A stretch of 64,000 nt of DNA from Lyngbya sp. HA4199-MV5 (GCA_019359375.1 JAHHHL010000009.1:62001-126000), one strand, 5' to 3'. Counted from the stretch's first letter, positions 49,447-59,479 are shown. Made by a program: numbers and translations. The notes: generated by a model from the sequence alone, not told the origin.

Positions 49447-50007
49447 CTACGCTTGTTCTAGATCCTCAATCCATTGCCACCAGCGATTTAAGGGAAAGTA
49501 GACGACGGGTGCCCACAGGCTGCTGAGAATGGCAGAACTTAAGGCAATCAGTTGATGATACGTCCAGATCTCCACCAGAGAGCGATCGGCTTGAAAGCTG
49601 TACTGAATCGCCATGACCGTTTCAGCAATCACAGCCGTACCGAAGGCAATGAGTGCAACAGAGATAAAGTCTTCTTGAATGTAGCGACCTTTGCGTAAGC
49701 GTGCCGTCAGAACGCCAACGACCATGAGGCTCAAGATATGAGTCGGGACAGGCGATGTCATACCGTCTTGAATTAACCCCAGCACTAACCCAGCCAGCGC
49801 TCCCTGAAACATGGTGCGGTTAACGCTCCACGCAACCACCCAAATCAGTAGCCAGTTCGGTCCAATACCAGCCAGTTCCATACCAGGCAACCGAGTCGGC
49901 AAAATCAGCAGACACAGGATTAACGAGCCAACCGTGACAGCGCCATTGACTAGAAGCCGTTGCAGTGGGTTTTCTCGCCAGGTGCTTGCTAACGACTCAC
50001 TTTTCAT
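49447..50007 (-). CDS. mreD: Rod shape-determining protein MreD
   Basis: TM-rich protein, ATGA overlap with mreC; MKSESLASTWRENPLQRLLVNGAVTVGSLILCLLILP. Confidence 0.8.
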   Translation of the reverse strand: MKSESLASTWRENPLQRLLVNGAVTVGSLILCLLILPTRLPGMELAGIGPNWLLIWVVAWSVNRTMFQGALAGLVLGLIQDGMTSPVPTHILSLMVVGVLTARLRKGRYIQEDFISVALIAFGTAVIAETVMAIQYSFQADRSLVEIWTYHQLIALSSAILSSLWAPVVYFPLNRWWQWIEDLEQA

Positions 50008-50795
50008 GGCTGCTTTTGGGCTGGCGCTGGGGTAGGTGAAACTGTGGGTTGAGCCGTTTGGTCGTGGGCATACACCACTGCCCATTCTAAAAAGCTGACT
50101 GGAGCCGAAAGCTCGATCGTGGCTTCGGGGGCAGGGCTTTTGTTGAGATTGACAGACTCTACCCGACCAACAGGCATTCCAGCGGGGAAGAGCTGGCTTA
50201 AGGTAGACGTAGAAACCACATCACCCCGGCGAACATCCGGCACTTTATCAAAAAACTCCATGACAGCGTGGCTCGTCGATTGTCCGCGCATGTAACCCAT
50301 ATAGCGGCTACGACTGATCGTGGCACCAATGCGGCTGGAGGGATCGCTCAACAACAAAACGCGACTTGTATTCGGCGTAACGCTTGTGATACGCCCAACG
50401 ACCCCCCCCGGAGCCATCACCACATAGCCTACCTTAATCTTGTCGTTGCTGCCTCGCCCCAAAATAAGCTGCTGCCACCAGTGATCGGCACTCCGTCCAA
50501 CGACGGGTGCTGTAATACCAGGCTGTTTGCCTTCCGATACGTAGCCGAGTAGCTCGCGCAACCGCTGGTTCTGACTCTCTAATTCAGTGAGTCTCTGCTG
50601 CAACTCTTGAAATTGAGCATTCTCAAGCAGCGTTTGTTTCGCTAGATTTGGCTGGAAAGCACGGGAGAGTAGTTGATAAACCTCAAACAAAGGTGTCGCT
50701 TGAGTTTGCCGAATCAGCAAAGCAGAGCCGACAGCCATGCTCGCTAGAATAATTCTAAGCCGGTGACGATCCCACCAGCGGCGCAAGGTATACAT
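50004..50795 (-). CDS. mreC: Rod shape-determining protein MreC
   Basis: N-terminal TM and coiled coil, APVVGRSADHWWQQLILGRGSNDKIKVGYVVMAPGGVVGRI. Confidence 0.88.
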   Translation of the reverse strand: MYTLRRWWDRHRLRIILASMAVGSALLIRQTQATPLFEVYQLLSRAFQPNLAKQTLLENAQFQELQQRLTELESQNQRLRELLGYVSEGKQPGITAPVVGRSADHWWQQLILGRGSNDKIKVGYVVMAPGGVVGRITSVTPNTSRVLLLSDPSSRIGATISRSRYMGYMRGQSTSHAVMEFFDKVPDVRRGDVVSTSTLSQLFPAGMPVGRVESVNLNKSPAPEATIELSAPVSFLEWAVVYAHDQTAQPTVSPTPAPAQKQP

Positions 50796-50934
50796 GCAGG
50801 CAATTAGGCGTTAAGCGAGCGTTAACTGAATCCAGCCATTGATGAAGGAAAACACAGACGACTCAGGATAGGTTGAACATGAAAACAAAAAACCAATGTG
50901 ACGAACTTAAGGGTCGGGAGATCAGGGTTTGGCA

Positions 50935-51972
50935 TTAAAAATTTCGCGATCGCCCACTGAAGACGCGCTCCAGTTGCTTGAAGTTTTCCAAGACACGCCC
51001 TGTACCTAGCACAACACAGCTCAAGGGATCGGCTGCCACATGAACAACAATGCCTGTTTCGTGGCTAATGAGGGTATCAATTCCTTTCAAAAGCGCACCC
51101 CCACCTGCCAACATAATACCTCGATCGATAATATCTGCGGCTAATTCTGGCGGAGTCCGTTCCAGGGTGCGCTTGACTGCATCCACAATCACGGCTAGCG
51201 GCTCTGACATACTTTCGCGAATTTCGGGCGCTTTCACTGCAACGGTGCGAGGCAAGCCAGAGAGCAGGTGCAAGCCTCGCACTTCCATCGTGGTGTCATC
51301 GTCAACGGGATAGGCAGACCCGATCGTGATTTTAATTTCTTCAGACGTGCGTTCTCCAATCACCAGGTTATGCACTTTTTTCATGTACTGGGCGATCGAC
51401 TCGCTCAGTTCATCGCCAGCGACCCGCACAGATTCACTGAGCACCGTTCCCTGCAAGCTCAACACAGCCACTTCAGTGGTACCGCCACCAATGTCGATGA
51501 TCATATTGCCCGTTGGCTCAGCGACGGGTAAACCAGCGCCGATCGCGGCAGCCACTGGCTCATCAATCAGATAGACATCTCTGGCTCCTGCTTGAGAAGC
51601 GGCATCCATCACGGCTCGGCGCTCAACGCCCGTGACACCACTGGGGATACCAATGACAATCCGAGGTGATACGAGCGTCTTGCCTTCATGCACCCGTGTA
51701 ATGAAGTGCTTCAGCATCAGTTCGGCAGTGTCAAAGTCAGCAATCACACCGTCACGCAGTGGGCGCAGTGCAATGACATTGCCAGGAGTCCGCCCAAGCA
51801 TGCGCTTGGCATCTTCTCCAACCGCTAACGGCAATTTTGAATCCTGGTCCATCGCAACAACAGATGGCTCTTGTAGGACAATGCCTTTGCCCGATACATA
51901 CACCAATGTATTTGCTGTTCCAAGGTCAATGCCCATATCCCGCGAAAGGGAAAAGCGACTAAAAAGTCCCAC
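50935..51972 (-). CDS. mreB: Rod shape-determining protein MreB
   Basis: SRDMGIDLGTANTLVYVSGKGIVLQEPSVVA, MIIDIGGGTTEVAVLSLQGTV. Confidence 0.97.
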   Translation of the reverse strand: MGLFSRFSLSRDMGIDLGTANTLVYVSGKGIVLQEPSVVAMDQDSKLPLAVGEDAKRMLGRTPGNVIALRPLRDGVIADFDTAELMLKHFITRVHEGKTLVSPRIVIGIPSGVTGVERRAVMDAASQAGARDVYLIDEPVAAAIGAGLPVAEPTGNMIIDIGGGTTEVAVLSLQGTVLSESVRVAGDELSESIAQYMKKVHNLVIGERTSEEIKITIGSAYPVDDDTTMEVRGLHLLSGLPRTVAVKAPEIRESMSEPLAVIVDAVKRTLERTPPELAADIIDRGIMLAGGGALLKGIDTLISHETGIVVHVAADPLSCVVLGTGRVLENFKQLERVFSGRSRNF

Positions 51973-52259
51973 TAGCCTCTATGCCTCTCAAATAACTTTC
52001 GTATGACTGATGCTGCCGTATACAACTATAGATGCAATCAAGGTTGGATCTTATTATGTTTTTAGCTGTGCGTCCAGTCAGCCTAACATCTTCATCAACG
52101 ATGTGGAGCGGCTCAAAAAGGAGGTAACTATCGTTAAACGTAGGATGGTTAGGCGCACCGCAAGACATCACTCCCTTAATCAGCAGGGGTTGCGCGATCG
52201 CCTTTCTCGCATACCAGAACAGTTTTACATATCCTACTCGATAGCACATTTTAATTTCA

Positions 52260-52390
52260 CTAGGGGCTGTCATCAATTAATACTACACATTGCTTGCAGC
52301 AAGGGTGCCAGCCCCTAGCCTGGTGTGTTGGGACGGGCGTGACACTGCTGATATTGCAAGGTTTCGGAGCTAATTGATGACACGCCCTAG
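52260..52390 (+). repeat. MITE-like element, copy E
   Basis: Differs from copy D at about four positions over 131 bp. Confidence 0.88.
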
Positions 52391-52525
52391 AGCTTACGCA
52401 AACCTCGGAGGTTTCAACCAAGCATCAAGCATCGCATTAACGTTATGGCTTAAACCTCCGAGGGTTTAGTCAAAATGCGTAATCGTTGTAAGTTGATTTT
52501 GGCGCAAATCCAAAACTTAACTCGT

Positions 52526-54202
52526 CTAACGTCTGAAAAACTTTTGCTTGAGCCGATCGACCACGTAATTTACCTCTGGCAGTCTAAGTTGAGCGGCAAT
52601 CAGCGCAAAGACAGCTATCCCAACAATTCCAGCAAGACATAGCTGTGTCAGCAAGAGCCACAAACCGTCGCGTCCCCAGAGGTGTTCGCTTGCCTGCAAT
52701 GTTCCCCAGGCTGCCCCTCCTGCGATCGCGCTACCGATTGTCAGCCCTGCTACCGAAAGCGACCACGATCGCACGGGCAAGCCACCCAGACGACGGTTTA
52801 AGATCCACAGCATTGCCACCATTGAAATGGCATTGACCGCGACCGTTGCCAGCACTAGACCGATCGCTCCCAGCGGTTTCACTAGAAAGAAATCGAGGAG
52901 CGCATTGAGAAAAATATTGACAACGCTAATCCGAAAGGGCGTATCGCCGTCTTCTAACGCATAAAAGACCCGCACCAGCACGTCCCGCGCTAGATAGAAG
53001 AACATCCCCAGCGCGTAGGCAACCATGACTGAAGCGGTCAGGTACGAGTCTTCGATTTTAAAGGCATAGCGTTCATACACCACCCGTGAGAGGGGAAACG
53101 CCAGCGCTATCATCAACGCACTAATAGGCAGCATGGTAACAGCAGTCGTCAGTAGCCCTTGACGAATGCGTACCTTCAGTTCAGACCAGTTTTCGGGTGC
53201 AGCGAGTTTTGCAAAGGCAGGCAGAAGTGGCACCAAAATGGCGTTAGAGAGAATGCCCAATGGCGTGAGCACCAGCAGTCCAGCGTAGCCCATTGCCGAA
53301 ACAGCAGCAGCAGCGTTAGGAATGAATGACGCAAAAAAGAGGTCAGTCCAAACGTTGATCTGCATCATCCCAGACGAAAAAGTCGCTGGTCCCATAATTT
53401 TGATCACTTCCTGCACTTCCGGTTCACGGAAGTTGAAGCGCAACCGAAAGCCGCCCATCCCAGACTTCCACTGAGCTGGAAGCTGGACAAGCCACTGCAA
53501 AACGGCTCCTGCTAACGTTGACCAGGCTAAAACGGCACCGCCGAGAGCGGCATATTGTGGCAACGCCGCTTTGTCACCCAGGTAAAGGGCTAGCCCTCCC
53601 AACCCAATCAACATGGTCACGCTAGAAAACAGTGGGCTGATGGACGGCAACCAATACTGGTCGGCAGCGTTGAGTGCTCCAAACCCGATGCCAATGAGAC
53701 CTGCCAGCACTGCCATCGGTGCCATAATGCGAAATTGCTGAATGGCAATGTCCTTCGTTTGTTGCAGCACTTGAAATGTTGCTGTGTCCATGCCTTGTGC
53801 AGCAGCCTGAGCAGGCGTGATGTATAGCCCTGGTGCAACCAGATGCATTAAGGGATGAGCAAAGACCACCAACCCGATCGTGACCAGCAGCAAAAGACCG
53901 ACCACCAGCGTTGTGATGCTCTCCATAATAGGGGCGACTTCATCTTGCTTGCGCTTGGCGAGAACGCTGACGATCGCGCTATGAAACGGTCCATTGATCC
54001 CACCCAGCAGGATGAGCAAAAACCCTGGAATGACATAGGCAAAGTTGTATGCGCCGTAGGCAGGACCAACTCCAAAGGCAGCCGCGATCGCCTGCTGTCG
54101 CACCAGTCCAAAAACTTTACTAATGAGAGTGGCGATCGCCACAATGCCAGCAATGCCTGCCAGGGAACGGGTTGATTTCGATTCAGTCACGCAGACAGAC
54201 AC
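52526..54202 (-). CDS. murJ: Lipid II flippase MurJ (MviN)
   Basis: GIVAIATLISKVFGLVRQQAIAAAFGVGPAYGAYNFAYVIPGFL; 14-TM-like protein. Confidence 0.93.
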   Translation of the reverse strand: MSVCVTESKSTRSLAGIAGIVAIATLISKVFGLVRQQAIAAAFGVGPAYGAYNFAYVIPGFLLILLGGINGPFHSAIVSVLAKRKQDEVAPIMESITTLVVGLLLLVTIGLVVFAHPLMHLVAPGLYITPAQAAAQGMDTATFQVLQQTKDIAIQQFRIMAPMAVLAGLIGIGFGALNAADQYWLPSISPLFSSVTMLIGLGGLALYLGDKAALPQYAALGGAVLAWSTLAGAVLQWLVQLPAQWKSGMGGFRLRFNFREPEVQEVIKIMGPATFSSGMMQINVWTDLFFASFIPNAAAAVSAMGYAGLLVLTPLGILSNAILVPLLPAFAKLAAPENWSELKVRIRQGLLTTAVTMLPISALMIALAFPLSRVVYERYAFKIEDSYLTASVMVAYALGMFFYLARDVLVRVFYALEDGDTPFRISVVNIFLNALLDFFLVKPLGAIGLVLATVAVNAISMVAMLWILNRRLGGLPVRSWSLSVAGLTIGSAIAGGAAWGTLQASEHLWGRDGLWLLLTQLCLAGIVGIAVFALIAAQLRLPEVNYVVDRLKQKFFRR

Positions 54203-54395
54203 AGTGAAACAGCTTCATCTATTTAAGCTTGAATCGGGAGCGTCTTAAGCTTGAATCGGGAGCATCAGCTTTGACCAGTCGTGCCCATCCCTTGGGTTGA
54301 TACCAGTGAGCAATCAGGTCATCAGAGGGAAGTAAGGTGATGACTGCTAACTACGTCGCTAAGCATGAGCAAAATGCAGGTGCGTTCAATTGTTT

Positions 54396-54587
54396 CTAAA
54401 CAGCAAGCGTTGGCTGAGTTCCTAGCAAGTTAGTCAAATTTGATGGACGCGAAAATTCGTAGCGAATCTTAATCTTATCCAGCGTTAAAACGGGCATTTC
54501 TTGCCAGCAATGGGTACAGAACCAGTAAACGCCAGTATGGCGAGCATGGCGTAACAACACTTCACCGCAGCAAGGACATGCACTCAT
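54396..54587 (-). CDS. Small zinc-ribbon-like protein
   Basis: MSACPCCGEVLLRHARHTGVYWFCTHCWQEMPVL: two CxxC pairs. Confidence 0.6.
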   Translation of the reverse strand: MSACPCCGEVLLRHARHTGVYWFCTHCWQEMPVLTLDKIKIRYEFSRPSNLTNLLGTQPTLAV

Positions 54588-54945
54588 ATAACACCTCTTA
54601 TTTAAGCGGGTAAAGAACCGTGAGGTTCTAAAAAGACAAATTGAAAAACGATTCTGAAAAGGTTAGGGAACTGAAAAGGCTTAGAAAATTAAAAAGATGA
54701 GGGAACTGACAAGGTTAGGGAACTGTCTACCAGGATATGAGACAGAAAAAGTGGAGACAAGGGTTCACCTTGCCGATGCACCGTAAAAACTCTGGTCTTT
54801 TTACTTTTAGGTAGTATCAAATGCTACCACCCATAAACCAGTAGCCAACACTGGCTATAGATAGCTCTAGTCTTTACGGCTAAAAACGATATGAGAGGCG
54901 TTTCCTTAAAGATTTATTTTGCTTAAACAATCGTTGCTGATTGCA

Positions 54946-56169
54946 TTATTTGTTTGTAGTTTGATTTAGTTCTTCACGTAGCAAAACTGCGATCGCAGAC
55001 GCTAGACTCTCGTACTGCTCCAGTTGATTGTAAAGCTGTGCCGAAACCCGGACGAGCCGACTGCAAGCAGTTGGATAGGGCACGATCGGCACTTCAATCT
55101 GGTAGTGCTCCAGCAAAGCATCTTGCAGCCATTGCGGGTTGCCCTCTGGTAAGGGAACAACCGCTAAGGAGCCAAGCATTTCATCAGGGCAGGGTGGTGC
55201 GATCGCCAGCGTTTCGCACAGACGACGACGAGCCGCGATCGCCAGCGCATGATTGGCTGCCATCACCTCATCCCATCCCCCTGACAGCAGCGATCCCATC
55301 ACGCGAATGGCGGCGGGAACAGACAGATAAGCCGTTGGATCATCCGTTCCCATCCAGTCAAATTCCAGCCGAAAGCGACTGCGATCGGTGCGGGTTGCGT
55401 TGGCACCGTGGCTAATCGTCAGCGGACGGATGACAGATTGACGATCGCGCTGTACAACCAAGAAAGCGGCTCCTTTCGGGGCACAGAGCCATTTATGGCA
55501 ATTCCCTGTGTAATAGGTAGCCCCGATCGCGCGCAGATTCAACGGCACCATTCCTGGCGCATGAGCACCGTCTACCAGGGTCTCAACTCCTTGCTGTGTG
55601 AGCACCTGCACCAACTCCGCGATGGGAAAGACCAGTCCCGTCTGACTCACCACATGATCCAGCAGAGCCAGCCGAGTACGCGCCGAAATGCAGCCGACGA
55701 TCGCATCCATCACTTGCTGTGGAGACTCAATCGGAAAGGGTATGTCTGCAACCACGATTTTCAAGCCATACCGCTCTGCCACGTAGTTCAAAGCATTCCG
55801 GCAGGCATTATATTCCTGGTTGGTTGTAAGCAATTCGTCGCCTGGTGCAAAAACGAGCGATCGCAGCACGGTGTTAATGGCTGTTGTGGCATTAGGCACA
55901 AAGGCAAGGTCGTCTGCATCAGCGCCAACAAAGACCGCTAACTCAACACGAGCCTCATCCAGCAAAACTTCCAGGTCGCGCCCAAAAAACTGGAGCGGTT
56001 GTTGTTCCATGCGTGCCCGAAACTGCTGTTGTACAGCCAGCACAGCTAAAGGGCACGCGCCAAACGACCCGTGATTTAAGAAGGTAATCGAGCGATCAAG
56101 CGACCAATGTTGCAGAAATTGAGACTCAGACACAGGCAAGGCTTCAAGCACGGCTTTGGGGCGCAGCAA
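54946..56169 (-). CDS. Class V PLP aminotransferase / isopenicillin-N-epimerase-like
   Basis: FLNHGSFGACPLAVLAVQQQFRARMEQQPLQFF, TNQEYNACRNALNYVAERYG, VDGAHAPGMVPLNLRAIGATYYTGNCHKWLCAPKGAAFL. Confidence 0.88.
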   Translation of the reverse strand: MLRPKAVLEALPVSESQFLQHWSLDRSITFLNHGSFGACPLAVLAVQQQFRARMEQQPLQFFGRDLEVLLDEARVELAVFVGADADDLAFVPNATTAINTVLRSLVFAPGDELLTTNQEYNACRNALNYVAERYGLKIVVADIPFPIESPQQVMDAIVGCISARTRLALLDHVVSQTGLVFPIAELVQVLTQQGVETLVDGAHAPGMVPLNLRAIGATYYTGNCHKWLCAPKGAAFLVVQRDRQSVIRPLTISHGANATRTDRSRFRLEFDWMGTDDPTAYLSVPAAIRVMGSLLSGGWDEVMAANHALAIAARRRLCETLAIAPPCPDEMLGSLAVVPLPEGNPQWLQDALLEHYQIEVPIVPYPTACSRLVRVSAQLYNQLEQYESLASAIAVLLREELNQTTNK

Positions 56170-56197
56170 ATTGGACGCGTACCTCGATGAGTCTAAC

Positions 56198-56722
56198 TCA
56201 ATCCCCGTCTTCTCCTGCCTGGTAATCTCCCGACTTGCCGCCTGTTTTGCTCACCAGATGGATGTTTTCAATGTGCATGGCTTTCTCCAGTGCCTTTGCC
56301 ATGTCATAGAGCGTTAGAGCCGTCACAGAAACCGCCGTCAGGGCTTCCATTTCAACACCCGTCTCCGCTTTCGTTTTGACCAGCGCTTGAATGCGATACC
56401 CCGGTAAGTCAGCATCTGGATGCAGGGTTACTTCAACTTTATGCAGCGGCAACGGGTGACAGAGCGGAATCAGTTGTGCCGTTTGCTTAGCTGCCATGAT
56501 GCCCGCCAATCTAGCTGTAGCCAGTACGTCGCCTTTGGGCGTATTGCCCGCAATAATCGCCGCCAATGTTTCTGATCGCATTCGCACCTGCCCGACTGCG
56601 ATCGCCTCCCGGACGGTCTGCTGCTTGGCAGAAACATCGACCATGTGTGCCTGACCCTGGGCATCCAGATGGGTTAGGGGAGGGCTGTCGATCGAAGGAG
56701 TATCAGAGAAATTTTGTGTCAT
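56198..56722 (-). CDS. moaC: Cyclic pyranopterin monophosphate synthase MoaC
   Basis: [73 protein letters not shown]. Confidence 0.95.
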   Translation of the reverse strand: MTQNFSDTPSIDSPPLTHLDAQGQAHMVDVSAKQQTVREAIAVGQVRMRSETLAAIIAGNTPKGDVLATARLAGIMAAKQTAQLIPLCHPLPLHKVEVTLHPDADLPGYRIQALVKTKAETGVEMEALTAVSVTALTLYDMAKALEKAMHIENIHLVSKTGGKSGDYQAGEDGD

Positions 56723-56756
56723 TCTGAGCCAATGTGATAGTATGGAATCCGTGCAA

Positions 56757-56830
56757 GGGCTTGTAGCTCAGTGGACTAGAGCACGTGGCTACGGACCACG
56801 GTGTCGGGGGTTCGAATCCCTCCTAGCCCG
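56757..56830 (+). tRNA. trnR-ACG: tRNA-Arg (anticodon ACG)
   Basis: GGGCTTGTAGCTCAGTGGACTAGAGCACGTGGCTACGGACCACGGTGTCGGGGGTTCGAATCCCTCCTAGCCCG folds as a cloverleaf; anticodon stem CGTGG/CCACG. Confidence 0.92.
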
Positions 56831-57086
56831 TCTAAGGACGGTATTTTTGAAAAGTTTATCGCTAAAGAGCCAGCGCTGACGCATGATTGAGCAGCGCTTG
56901 GTTAGAGCTTAAATTCTTTGCAGAATGCCTCTCTCTGAGACGCTACGGTTTGGGAAATTTCTGTTTTCATCAACGCTGCTAGATTCTACGATGAAACGGT
57001 CGATCGGTGCTTTTGGGCGATCGGCTATGATCCACACAGGTTGACATCCATCAAATCTTGCCACCACAGCAGGGGCAAGTCGCGTC

Positions 57087-57512
57087 ATGATCCACGTTTT
57101 TGTCTACGGCACGCTGAAGCCAGGTGAAAAAAACCACCAGATTTGTGCCAGTTACGTGGTTGCATCAAAGCCTGCCAGCGCGAACGGTCGTCTGTATGCA
57201 CTACCATTTGGCTACCCTGCCATGACGCTTGAGGAGGGGACAGTGCATGGCACGGTGCTATCGTTTGTTGATGAAATTGCCCTGGAAGCACTGGATGCCT
57301 ACGAGCGGCATGATCCGGCAGAATTCTATGCCTACGTGCCCGATCAACACCTGGAACAGAACGAGTACGATCGCCAAAAGATCACCGTTTACGACCAGGC
57401 GCAACAAGAAAGCGGTCAAGCCTGGACATATCTGATGACCAAAGAGCAAGTGCAGCGGTTGAGCGGCGTTTTCCTCCCCGATGGGCAATGGGTCCAGCAG
57501 TCAACCGCGTGA
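57087..57512 (+). CDS. Gamma-glutamylcyclotransferase-like (AIG2/GGCT) protein
   Basis: MIHVFVYGTLKPGEKNHQICASYVVASKPASANGRLYALPFGYPAM ... LDAYERHDPAEFYAY. Confidence 0.88.
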   Translation: MIHVFVYGTLKPGEKNHQICASYVVASKPASANGRLYALPFGYPAMTLEEGTVHGTVLSFVDEIALEALDAYERHDPAEFYAYVPDQHLEQNEYDRQKITVYDQAQQESGQAWTYLMTKEQVQRLSGVFLPDGQWVQQSTA

Positions 57513-57524
57513 TTTTGGAATCAT

Positions 57525-58223
57525 CTACTGGCGCGCAGTCGGCTTAGAGCTATTGGGAGTGGTTGCATTCTTGAAAGCACCATTGTTCGGCACAGCAACC
57601 GGAGTTTTCGGAATATCAACCAATGGCTTATCCAGTGCGACTAGCAGCACCTCATTGGCATTCGTTTGAGGAGCTTCGATCGCAGGCTGTTGAGACCCTT
57701 TCGCAAGCTGAGGCGCTGAAGGCTGACTACCAGGTAAGATATTGCTGGCAAGGGCACCTACAAACAGCGCCGCAATCGCCGCACCACCCCAGACCAATGA
57801 TAGCTTCGGCTTACGCTCTAACCGATCAAACACCTGATGGGCAGTCTGCTCGGCTGTTTGTGTGGCGGCTGGCACAGGCATGTTTTGTAACCCATGGCGC
57901 AGCTTAAGCAAGCGACTATAGAGACGCTGCACGGCTGGATCGTTGGCTAGCCATGCCTCAACCACTTTACGTTCGGCTGCGGTGACTTCGCCGTCCAGAT
58001 AAGCACTCAGCAACTCAAAGCGATCGCGCTGCATCAAGTTAGACGAGGATGAGGACGAGTTTTGACCATTCATAGAAGGCGGCTGTTGAGGATCGTTGGG
58101 AGTATTAAAGTTGGAGGTCATGTCGGCACCACGTCGTGTGTTGAAACACACTGGTATGAGAAGTGTACAGAAGAAGCAAGCAAAGATCAGGGGCAAGTAT
58201 GAAGCAAACTCGTAAGCCAGCAA
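57525..58223 (-). CDS. Anti-sigma-factor-like membrane protein
   Basis: FELLSAYLDGEVTAAERKVVEAWLANDPAVQRLYSRLLKLR + TM segment; just downstream of an ECF sigma gene; true start possibly internal. Confidence 0.78.
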   Translation of the reverse strand: MLAYEFASYLPLIFACFFCTLLIPVCFNTRRGADMTSNFNTPNDPQQPPSMNGQNSSSSSSNLMQRDRFELLSAYLDGEVTAAERKVVEAWLANDPAVQRLYSRLLKLRHGLQNMPVPAATQTAEQTAHQVFDRLERKPKLSLVWGGAAIAALFVGALASNILPGSQPSAPQLAKGSQQPAIEAPQTNANEVLLVALDKPLVDIPKTPVAVPNNGAFKNATTPNSSKPTARQ

Positions 58224-58336
58224 ACGCAGCCACTTAACCTAATCATTAGTAAACCTTGAATGCCCCAAAGATGCGAGAGTCTTAACGAAAAAATAGTCTT
58301 AACACGGTCTTGACCTGGTGTGATCGACATCAGGTA

Positions 58337-59002
58337 TCAATCGCCATCCAGATACCGTTGAAGCTGAGACTGTAACCGTAACCGTGCCCTGGCAATCCTC
58401 GATTTTACAGTTCCTAACGAAACGCCTGTCATCTCAGCAATTTCTTCATACGCCATCCCCTGAATTTCGCGGAGGACGATCGTGGTGCGAAACACTTCAG
58501 GCAGATCCGCGATCGCCGATCGCAACTGATCATAAAACTCTCTAGTGGTCAAATCCTCTTCTGGTCCAGGGGTTTCGGAAGCAATTTCCCAGTCCATTTC
58601 ACCATCCTCAACGGTCAACCGGGCATCCAGCGATAACGGATAGCTGTTGCGCTTACGTTTGCGCAGTTCATCGTAGAACAGATTGGTCGCAATCCGGCTG
58701 AGCCAACCTCGAAATTTGACGGGTTCCTGTAAGCGCTTGATGTGCCGATAGACGCGAATCCAAACTTCTTGTACGAGGTCAGAGCGATCCTGCCAGTCGG
58801 GCGCTAAGTGGTAGAGCACTCGTTCTACATGAGACTGATAGCGGCGGATCAGTTCTGCAAAAGCAGTTTTTTCTGGTCGCAGCCCAGCCTGACATTGCAA
58901 CACCAGATCAACGTTAGACAACTTTTCGACTGGTACTGGTGCATCAACAGCTTTGATGGATGCCCAGGATGCAGAAACAGACTGGTTCATGGATAACGTC
59001 AC
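58337..59002 (-). CDS. ECF-type RNA polymerase sigma factor
   Basis: LIRRYQSHVERVLYHLAPDWQDRSDLVQEVWIRVYRHI, FRGWLSRIATNLFYDELRKRKR, LREIQGMAYEEIAEMTGVSLGTVKSRIARARLRLQ. Confidence 0.93.
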   Translation of the reverse strand: MTLSMNQSVSASWASIKAVDAPVPVEKLSNVDLVLQCQAGLRPEKTAFAELIRRYQSHVERVLYHLAPDWQDRSDLVQEVWIRVYRHIKRLQEPVKFRGWLSRIATNLFYDELRKRKRNSYPLSLDARLTVEDGEMDWEIASETPGPEEDLTTREFYDQLRSAIADLPEVFRTTIVLREIQGMAYEEIAEMTGVSLGTVKSRIARARLRLQSQLQRYLDGD

Positions 59003-59061
59003 TCTTCAGACATTCCATGTTTTAGGACGCGTTCTACTTGAGTAAAGTTCCCTCAGAAGCA

Positions 59062-59191
59062 CTAGGGGCTGTCATCAATTACTCTACACATTGCTTGCAG
59101 TAAAGGTTCCACCCCCTAGCCTGGTGTGTTGGGACGGGCGCGACTATACTGATACCGCAAGGTTTTAGAGCTAATTAATGACGCGCCCTAG
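59062..59191 (+). repeat. MITE-like element, copy F
   Basis: CTAGGGGCTGTCATCAATTACTC...CTAATTAATGACGCGCCCTAG. Confidence 0.85.
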
Positions 59192-59239
59192 CGATATCTG
59201 ATACAAAAGCTGTTTAAAGGCATCACTTACTCAAACCAC

Positions 59240-59479
59240 TTACTGAAATAAACCCCGCAGTAAAGGACTCTCGTGCAGTGCTTTTGCAAGATAAACCGAC
59301 TGCTGTGTGGGTTGGGTCGCCGTTGCTTGAGTGTTCGTCGCTTGAGCCTTCGTTACTTGAGCGGTTGTTGTTTGGGCTGTGACTGTCGGCTGGTTTGCAG
59401 ACTGAACGCTCATCCCAATAAATAGATTGAGCGAAAATGTGATAGTTCCGGCTAGTAGTAATTTCTCAAACATAGTCAC
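59240..59479 (-). CDS. Small secreted Thr/Gln/Ala-rich protein
   Basis: Signal-like N-terminus then TVTAQTTTAQVTKAQATNTQATATQPTQQS. Confidence 0.45.
   Translation of the reverse strand: MTMFEKLLLAGTITFSLNLFIGMSVQSANQPTVTAQTTTAQVTKAQATNTQATATQPTQQSVYLAKALHESPLLRGLFQ

Noticed and set aside
52010-52318. Plus-strand 102-aa ORF between mreB and murJ
   Set aside because: Its 3' part is MITE copy E and there is no family signal; treated as chance ORF.
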